The translations under genes and the position numbers were made by a program. A stretch of 64,000 nt of DNA from positions 7,151,045 through 7,215,044 of the forward strand of contig CAMZMU010000081.1 in assembly GCA_947311845.1 (NCBI GenBank), given 5' to 3'. The DNA is from Poa pratensis (Eukaryota; Streptophyta; Magnoliopsida; Poales; Poaceae). Shown here in pieces: positions 57,212 through 64,000 of the stretch (within the stretch, counting starts at the first letter, position 1; each line of letters opens with the position of its first letter). The notes under the pieces are model-generated. The model saw only the letters and a program-made list of their open reading frames with translations, did not search any database and was not told the DNA's origin.

Positions 57212-57790
57212 CTATTTGTCGTCCAAGCCAGCCCCTATGGTGACTTGCTTGGAGCTGTCACCTGGGACCAGATCCGCCTTCTTTGTGTCTTCGGACGCCT
57301 TGAAAGTGTTCTTTTGCTCAGCGGTCTTTACATGCTCCGGCAACTGTGATGTATCGAGCTCTTTCTTCAACATGGCTAACTCCTCTGCGTGGAGGACTGC
57401 CTCAGCGAAGGCGGCATTGCCACGCTCACACTCCTTTGCTTTCTTGAAGTTGCCACTGATGGTAATTGTACCATTGGGTCCCGGCATCTTCAGCTTGCTG
57501 TATATGTAACACGGGCGAGCCATGAATTTGGCGAAAGCTGGCCGTCCAAAAATGGCGTGGTAGGCACTTTTGAAGGGGACTACTTCGAACCTGAGATACT
57601 CCGAGCGGTAGTTTGTCTCAGGCCCAAAAGTAACCTCCAATCTGATGCTTCCCATTGACTTGCCTTGCTTTCCCGGAATAATGCCATGAAACTTGACTTT
57701 GCTATAGTCAAGCTGGCTTTCCGACAAGTTCATGCGCTTCAGAGTGTCCGCGTAGATGATGTTGAGGCTACTGCCGCCATCCATCAACAC
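57212..57790 (-). CDS. GYP2 aspartic protease segment ending in TAG
   Basis: Retropepsin-like segment with active-site DGGSSLNII, then KFHGIIPGKQG, FEVVPFKSAYHAIFGRPAF and LKMPGPNGTITISGNF. It ends at TAG (57214-57212), in frame with pol. Upstream it is joined to gag by one lost base near 57800 (G run in the PHPG codons). The role is cleavage of the element's polyprotein. Confidence 0.88.
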   Translation of the reverse strand: MLMDGGSSLNIIYADTLKRMNLSESQLDYSKVKFHGIIPGKQGKSMGSIRLEVTFGPETNYRSEYLRFEVVPFKSAYHAIFGRPAFAKFMARPCYIYSKLKMPGPNGTITISGNFKKAKECERGNAAFAEAVLHAEELAMLKKELDTSQLPEHVKTAEQKNTFKASEDTKKADLVPGDSSKQVTIGAGLDDK

Positions 57791-60767
57791 CTTGGTGAGC
57801 CTGAAGTTATCGACAATAGGGTCGACGACAAGGCGTATTTGCCGGGGTGAGGAACGTGATCTGGATGATCATCTCTATCCCAGGTTATTGGCTCCTCTGA
57901 CCAGTCTAGATACTGGGGAACGTCTGGTACTGTGGCGTTTAGCTCGCGCATCTCCGCCTTTTCTTCTTTTGCCGAAGGAGTGCCCAGGAAGCACACCAAT
58001 TGGCCATGTACCTTGGGATATTTCCTTTCTTTACGCATCAGCTTGGGTTCCTCATCCTCTGACATGGACATAGCCCCATCATCGTCTTCCTTCTTTGTCT
58101 TCTCAGCCTTTTTGCTCTTTTTTGATTTCCAGCCAACCTCGGGGTCTTTCTTGAAGTCCTCCATGAACCGGCATTCCCCTAATGTGTGGTTGACTTTGCC
58201 TAAGGACGCGTGGATTGGGCAAGGCAAGGCTTTCGCCTGATCATACGTCAGGCGCTGCTTGCTGGAGCCGCCATCTTTACCCTTTCCTTTCCACTTGCGG
58301 TTGCTGCCTTTGCCTTCGAAGGCGGCGGCGACCTCGTTTGATGGTCCGGCTTTGTCATCCTGGGGAGCCTTGCGTTTGTGACTTGCTCGCCTGTTTGGCG
58401 CCATATCATGTGCGCCATCTCCATCGCGTGCATCGTCATCCGCCTGTGCGTACATGGCTGCTACTTCGAGCATGACTCCGAGATCCTTGACTTGCATGCG
58501 TACGAGCTTATGTCTGAGACTTGAGCCCTTCAGGAGGCCCGTGGTGAAGGCATGGATTGCTTGATTGTCGTCTACGTTCTCGCAGCTTGCCTTTGTTTGA
58601 ATCCACCTTGCCAAGAAGCTTGTAGCTGTTTCATCTGGCTTTTGCACGCAACGAACCAAATCTGTGTATGTATTGGGTCGCTTGTACGTGCCTTGGAAGT
58701 GCTGCGTGAACACCTTTTCCATGTCATGCCAGCTATGAATGCTTTTCTCCGGCAAGTTTTCGATCCAGCTTCGGGCTGTCCCCTCCAACATGAGGGGAAG
58801 GAAGCGTGCGCGACGAGGCCATTGCCTCCAGCAATTTCAACTGCCAGCGCGTAGTCCGACAACCATGAGTTTGGCTTGTCCGCTCCATTGTACCTTTGAT
58901 GAGTTTTTGACACTGACGTCATGTCTCTGGGTACTTGAACGTTGCGGATGGCTGGGCCAAAGCACTCAGGTCCTAGATAGGCATCTTGCTTTCCAGCCTT
59001 GATGTCATTGAGACGATGTCTCGCGTCTTGCGGACTGAGCTGTTTGCCAGATCTATCAGCATGTGGCTCGTCCTGCGCTGCCCGGCTGTGCCTAGGCTCA
59101 TTGTTGTGTCCCCGGCTTCCGCCTTCGTGCCTGGGCACTGGTGGTGGGGACTGTGTGCGGTCCCTGCTTCTTCTTGGCGGCGGGGCATCGTCGCGGTTGC
59201 CGCCACCCTTGGCGGCTGCTTGCTGCCCCTGCTTCCGCCTTCATCCCGCCTAGGCGGAGGAGGTGAGGCCTTGCGCCTGTTGCCGGTCCTGGATGCCTCA
59301 TCACGCTGCCTTTTTGGAGGTGGTGATTTGCGTGGGTCTTTCTCCTTGTCCTTCCCTTTTCCGTGGCTACTGGAACCGGACGGATCTTCGGGTTGCCACC
59401 GGCCGCAGCTTTGCAAGCGTTGGATTTTGATTCCAACTTTCCTCCCCTTGCGTCCGCCATGTCGGCGCGAGAATCAGCACGGGCCTGCTGCTCTAGAGCT
59501 TTGCGAGCAAGGATCGATGCGTAGTAGATCTTCTCGTCCTTGTCATAGTCATCATTGTTGAGGATGTCCAAGGCGGCCGCAGTGTTGAGGACAGGTGTTG
59601 CGAGGATGACGTCCCCGTTTTGTCCTTACGCTGCGGCGCTGTAGCCCACTCGAAACCAAGCTTTTGGGCAGGGGATTTGAAGGTGTCATGATCCCTGCCT
59701 TTCCTACCTCTCTTCTCCGCCACTTGTCCTGCCGGCTTGGGCAATGGGGTGGTGGTGAAAAGATTACGCTTGGGGTCGCACTTGGCAGTTATCTTGGCGT
59801 TTTCCTCCTTGGCTTCGTCGAGGAGGCTCTGGACCTCTGCTTGCTTGCTTTTGAGGTACTCAGTTTGCTCCACCAAGGTGTTCCGAAGTTTCTCCAAATC
59901 AGCCGGATTGGTTTTGTCGTTTACCGGCGTGTGAAGAACTTCCGCCAGAGCCGCCATGCTTCCTATCTTGCTGGGCTCGCCCTTCTCCAGAATTTTCTTC
60001 TTTGGAGCCCCAGGAGGCTCTGGAAACTGTGGATCGGTTGCCGGGGTCCCCAGGTTGGCGGCGTCAGTTGCCGCCTTCTCTGAAGCTGCGCCGGTGACAT
60101 CCGCCACAAAGATCTGCTGCATGTTGACGGAAGAGCCCGTAGCCGCCTCAGATGGCGGAGGATCAGGTGTAATAAAACACTTCTTGACCCGTTGCTCAAA
60201 CATGCTGGCAGAATCTTCTTCGGAATCAGAGTCTACGTTGACGTGAACGGTAGATCTGGATCCGGCATCCGACATCACATCATCCTGGAGTGCAGGAAGA
60301 ATAGATTCGGGATCTTGACTGTTGGGCTGGGAGTCTGATCCCAGTCCCGTCATGCCGACAAAGTGTAGATCTGAATCTGCGGACTCCTCAGAGGAGGCAA
60401 ACTCAGATCCGTCTTGATTGTAGGGCGGGTGGGATGGCGAATAAATTCGCGGCAACCCATACGCCTCAGAAGTGTAGCCGATGAACACATCGACGCCGCC
60501 AAACGGCACAACTCCGCATCCGACAATGTAGTCGTCTGCGGGGATGTAGGACTCGTCGCAGCTGATGTAGTGATTGTCGCCGTAGCGAACAGCGCGGCCG
60601 ACGGCGATTGTTTCGCCGATGCCGCCAAGAGTTCCCGCCTGGAACGTGACGCCTGACGCCTTAGGCCCCACGGTGGGCGCCAACTGTCGTCGTATCGGCA
60701 TCTTGGATAGGAGACGGGGTCCTGCTAGCCGAGGGTGAACGTAGGGCAAGAAGGTGGACGTCGTCAA
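57791..60767 (-). pseudogene. GYP2 gag, frame opens inside the 5' LTR
   Basis: The N-terminal frame (in-frame ATGs at 60767 and 60698, both inside the LTR) reads through the PBS to about 59570 and is acidic with a coiled coil (LRNTLVEQTEYLKSKQAEVQ). It continues in another frame as LDILNNDDYDKDEKIYYASI, then a Lys/Arg/Pro-rich linker (KDPRKSPPPKRQRDEASRTG), then the gag core (YNGADKPNSWLSDYALAVEI, MLEGTARSWIENLPEKSIHS, DETATSFLARWIQTKASCEN), and a Cys/His segment (CPIHASLGKVNHTLGECRF) serving as a zinc knuckle. Frame changes near 59570, 59405, 59135, 58795 and 57800 all fit loss of one base. Confidence 0.85.
60665..60682 (-). promoter_or_regulatory. GYP2 primer binding site
   Basis: Minus-strand TGGCGCCCACCGTGGGGC begins two bases after the end of the 5' LTR; it shares TGGCGCC with the GYP1 site. 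Confidence 0.78.
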
Positions 60768-61213
60768 GGTCGGGATTGTACACGGCGGTTTACCCAGCTT
60801 CAGGCACCACGGCGGTGGCGGTGCCCTACGTGCTGCTATAACTCACTATAAGGCAATATCGCCGTGAACAGGTTACAATGAGTTGGTTGTGTATGAGTTG
60901 ATCTATGAGTTGCCCTAAAGGCGTCCCGAGGTCCAGCTTATATAGGCGGCTGGACCTAGGGTTACAAGGTGAATACGTATCCAGCAAGTATACGGAGTCC
61001 TAAACCTAGCCGGCAAGTATGCCGCCTTCCGTCTTGGTCTTGGTGGCTTCATGGGCTTCAGTCTTGGGCCTCCTCCTTGCCGGCATCCGCCTTCCTTGGT
61101 CGTCAGCTATCTGGGCCGCCCGGTAGGCAAAGCCTTCACCACCACTGCGGGCCACCCTGGACTAGCCGGATTGATCCATGCTGGTGATACCCCTAGTAGG
61201 TATATCCCCAACA
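60685..61213 (-). repeat. GYP2 5' LTR
   Basis: 529 bp, same as the 3' LTR except for one block (60888-60907 against 49310-49328). TATA box CCTATATAAGC at about 60947-60937 (minus). Confidence 0.95.
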
Positions 61214-61218
61214 GCGAG

Positions 61219-61619
61219 GGCGCGCCCCTCGAGCGCTGACTCAATTGTTGTGCCGAGACCTATGCAGCTAGGTTTTTCATGTCGACGGGCCAGTGGAAAT
61301 GTTAACTAGGAAATCTTCTTACAAAGCATGTCATAAAGAATGACATGCAAGAGGACAGTGAGAATCCAACCAACTCAAAATCGAGCAACAGAATTTGAGA
61401 AGCCACATCTAAAACTAGGCATATGAGGCTACCTAGCAGTTAGGGGTTGGCATATAAACTGAGAACCAAAAACCAGAGCTGTTTTAACCGACACCGAAGC
61501 TGAATTAACCGAAACTGATAAATACGGTTTCTAATTTGGTTCGCAGTGCTGAAAACCGAATTTGCTTAGGCGCTTTCGCCTCGGTTGACCGAATGACCGA
61601 AGGAGTTAATACACATGTA
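61219..61619. other. Host DNA right of GYP2
   Basis: No gene. 61470-61600 has repeated AACCGA/CCGAA motifs (TTAACCGACACCGAAGCTG, GTTGACCGAATGACCGAAGG), typical of degenerate DNA-transposon ends, but no boundary could be set. Confidence 0.35.
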
Positions 61620-61771
61620 CTCCCACTGTTCCTAAATGTAAGATGTTTTAACTTTTTCACATTTACATGTATTTATATGTATCTAGACATGTTTTAATGT
61701 CTTTGTTCATTCATTTTATTCCACACAACATGTGAAACAGCTAAAACATTTTATATTAAGGAATGGAGTGA
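61620..61771 (+). mobile_element. Stowaway-like MITE (diverged)
   Basis: About 152 bp; CTCCCACTGTTCCTAAATGT at the left and its imperfect inverse TTAAGGAATGGAGTGA at the right, flanked by TA (61618-61619 and 61772-61773). Confidence 0.8.
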
Positions 61772-61838
61772 TACTACATATTATAAACAGCTCAGCCCAA
61801 CAACTCACTTACTAAGTCCCATGAAGTTGCTAACCTTC

Positions 61839-63348
61839 TGATGACCCACAAGTATAGGGGGTGTATCGTAGTACTTTCGATAAATAAGAGTGTCGAACCC
61901 AACGAGGAGCAGAAGGTGATGACAAGGAGTTTCGGTAAAGGTTTCACTGTAAATGCTAGCAGACAAGTTTTTAGGGGTTTTTGATATAGCAGGTAAATAA
62001 AATGCAAGTAAGTAAAAGACAGTAATAATAATTGCAGCGAGTGGCCCAATCCTTTTTAGAGCAAAGGACAAGCCGGTTGGTTTACTTATGATGACAAAAT
62101 GTTCTTGAGGACACACGGGATTCTAGTCAAGTGCTTGCGCTTCACATAGTTGATTAATCTTCATTGTTTTGATAAGTGTTGTGTGGGTGAACCTATGCTA
62201 ATGCACCGCCCTTACTTGGACTAATACATACTTGTGATTATACCCCTTGCAAGCATCCGCAGTTACAAGAAAGTAATTAAGATAAATCTAACCACAGCCT
62301 TAAACTCTGAGATCCTACGCTCCCTTGTGCACCGGTATACTAACGGGGGTTTAGGTTTCTGTCACTCCGGCAACCCCACAATTAGCAACCAAATCCACAA
62401 TGCATTCCTCTAGGCCCATAAAGGTGAAGTGTCATGTAGTCGACGTTCACACGACACCACTAGAAGAATAGCACCACAACTTAAATATCAAACCATTAAA
62501 TATTACTCAACATAATTCCACTACTAACAGCGTGACTTCTCCCATGTCCTCAAGAACTAATCGAACTACTCACGAGACATCATATGGATCATGATCAGAG
62601 GTGATATAATGATGGATAGCGATCTGAACATATAATTTAATTCACCGATAAAACTCAATAGCATCAACCACAAGGAGTAATTAACACCGGGAGAGTTTTC
62701 CCTATGAACTAAACAAAGTATAGCCCTAGATGTTACAGCGGAACGAGATGGTGCAGCGGTGATGGTGGTGATGTCGGTGGAGATGATGATGATGATCCCG
62801 ATGAAGTCCAGCGCGATGACGATGAGGATGGCGATGATCTTCCCCCTCCGGGAGGGAATTTCCCCGGCAGATTTCTCCCTGCCGGAGAGCTTTTTCTCTC
62901 TCTGTTGTTTTCGCCTCGTGGAGGCGGCGGAATATTTTCTCTCGGACTCCCCGTGTCTTAGGGCTTCTGGGGGATGAAGTACGCGAAGGGGGAGCGCCTG
63001 AGGTGGGCCAGGGGCACCACACCTGGCTAGGGCGTGGTCAAGGTGGGCCCCGCGCCCAGGGGTGGTGTGGGCCCCTCCTGGCCCATCTCAGCCTCCCCTT
63101 TTGGCTTAGTCCATCTTCTGATAAAATAGGAACATCTGTCTTCTTGGAAATATTTTTAGTGCTCCAGAGATATAGTGTCCTGACGGTGCTTTTTCCAGCT
63201 GAAATCTAACTCCGGCAGTTAATTATCCAATGATCATCAAACATGCAAAATAAGACAAAATAACATAAGTAACTCCTCTTAATATGAAATATATCATTGA
63301 ATAACAGTAAATTATGCTATAAAATAATGATGCAAAATGGACGTATCA
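61839..63348 (-). repeat. 3' LTR of a third gypsy element
   Basis: On the minus strand it starts TGATACGTCCATTTTGCATC at 63348 and ends CTTGTGGGTCATCA at 61839; about 1.5 kb. The polypurine tract AAGCTTGGGGGGGT lies immediately outside (63349-63362), so this is the 3' LTR with internal sequence to the right. A GATGATGAT-rich tract (62756-62840) lies inside. CCTTC at 61834-61838 would be the target duplication; its partner is beyond the window. Confidence 0.68.
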
Positions 63349-64000
63349 ACCCCCCCAAGCTTAGACCTCGCTTGTCCCCAAGCGAAAGCTGAGCTCATTA
63401 AACTAGAACAAAAGTTTATGGAGTGAAGCGTCGATAATAAAGAATACGGACAAGAAGCATCAGTAATTACTAAACAACACAACTCATTTTAAACAGCAAC
63501 TACTCTTCATATAACCTAACTTGAACATGAGTAGTGAAACAACCACAATAAAAAATACACGAAGGAAATTATAGATTAGTAATGGCACACTTCATTCTTG
63601 GTCATAGAACAATAAGCAATCAATACTTATCTTTCAAAGGAGTTTTTATATTAGAGCTTATATTGCAGAACTTCCACACTCAATTATCACACCTTCTTTA
63701 CAGTCATTGATAACTTGCAAAGCTATATTCCTAGAGGCAAAAGTCTTTGTGCTAAGACAAGGAAGGATAAAAGACATGATCGACGGTATTAATGATATAT
63801 ATGGTTGAATCATAACAACTCAAATGCTTGCTCAAGGAAGAAGGATATAGGTGTACTGACTCAACATGAAAAGTAAAAGAAAGGCCCTTCGCAGAGGGAA
63901 GCAGGGATTAAGTCATGTGCTAGAGCTTTTAAGTTTTTGAAATCATATAGAGAGCAAAAATTAAGTTTTGAGAGGTGTTTGTTAATTGTCAACGAATGGT
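63349..64000 (-). mobile_element. 3' internal end of the third gypsy element (cut by window)
   Basis: Polypurine tract followed (minus strand, upstream) by non-coding 3' UTR; CTTAGACCTCGCTTGTCCCC (plus strand) is next to it. No open frame; the coding part lies outside the window. Confidence 0.55.

Larger units (their letters stand above)
49107..61213 (-). mobile_element. GYP2: complete Tat-lineage Ty3/gypsy element
   Basis: 12.1 kb. The 5' LTR is 60685-61213 and the 3' LTR 49107-49634 (element reads right to left), with TGTTGGGG/CGACA tips and a perfect 5-bp target duplication GCGAG at 49102-49106 and 61214-61218. Gene order on the minus strand is gag, protease, RT, RH, aRH, INT, with a spliced gene on the plus strand between INT and the 3' LTR. 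The LTRs agree throughout except for one block of about 20 bp, indicating recent insertion. Its pol is a single uninterrupted 1057-codon frame; gag-protease has five single-base frame changes. Confidence 0.96.

Noticed and set aside
61839..63348. Third gypsy LTR as a solo LTR
   Set aside because: A polypurine tract and 3' UTR-like sequence follow on the right, so internal sequence is attached.
1..64000. tRNA, rRNA, CRISPR arrays, operons or bacterial regulatory sites
   Set aside because: None seen; the window is clearly plant nuclear DNA.

Overview
This is plant nuclear DNA, almost certainly from a grass and most likely a Triticeae genome (wheat, Aegilops, barley or rye). The signs are long Ty3/gypsy elements of the Tat type, Stowaway MITEs with CTCCCTCC-type ends and TA target sites, hAT MITEs with 8-bp target duplications, a 5'-truncated LINE with a zf-RVT tail, a Helitron-like end, and GC-rich grass-style exons. 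Most of the window is transposon or transposon debris; host genes are few and all carry frame breaks in this sequence.

Layout: 0-2.4 kb, two broken gene copies (a grass hypothetical gene, and a DWNN/CCHC/RING RBBP6-PQT3-like gene on the minus strand). 2.6-16.0 kb, a plus-strand Tat-lineage gypsy element (GYP1) with gag, protease, RT-RH-aRH-INT and a 5.6-kb 3' region carrying an antisense multi-exon gene. 16.2-18.3 kb, a truncated LINE split by a 527-bp hAT MITE. 18.3-31 kb, gene debris (F-box/FBD pieces) with an unusual cluster of direct tandem duplications ending in a three-unit array rich in GATATC-like motifs. 32.8-34.8 kb, an F-box gene (minus) with a Helitron-like element just upstream. 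36.7-45.8 kb, AT-rich repeats, a long foldback, a truncated gypsy LTR, a gag-like fragment with 21-residue repeats and an exact 22-bp minisatellite. 45.8-47.8 kb, a two-exon laccase gene (minus). 49.1-61.2 kb, a complete minus-strand Tat-type gypsy element (GYP2) with near-identical LTRs and a perfect 5-bp target duplication. 61.8-64.0 kb, the 3' LTR and 3' internal end of a third gypsy element running off the window.

The most interesting system is the antisense gene inside both GYP1 and GYP2. In each element, between INT and the 3' LTR and on the opposite strand, there is a gene of six exons with GT-AG introns, and the five intron phases are the same in both (0, 2, 0, 1, 1). The N-terminal part matches the 'putative gypsy type transposon' (Transposase_28-like) domain, the middle is coiled coil, and the C-terminal module is shared. 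Because the introns are antisense to the genomic RNA, they survive retrotransposition. Both elements also have an in-frame TAG at exactly the same place between protease and RT, followed by 15 identical bases.

Caution on data quality: nearly every frame break I could place by hand (about 25 of 26 outside the RBBP6-like copy) is a loss of one base, often in a short homopolymer. This holds in a young element with near-identical LTRs as well as in host genes, so some apparent pseudogenes may be sequencing or consensus artefacts.
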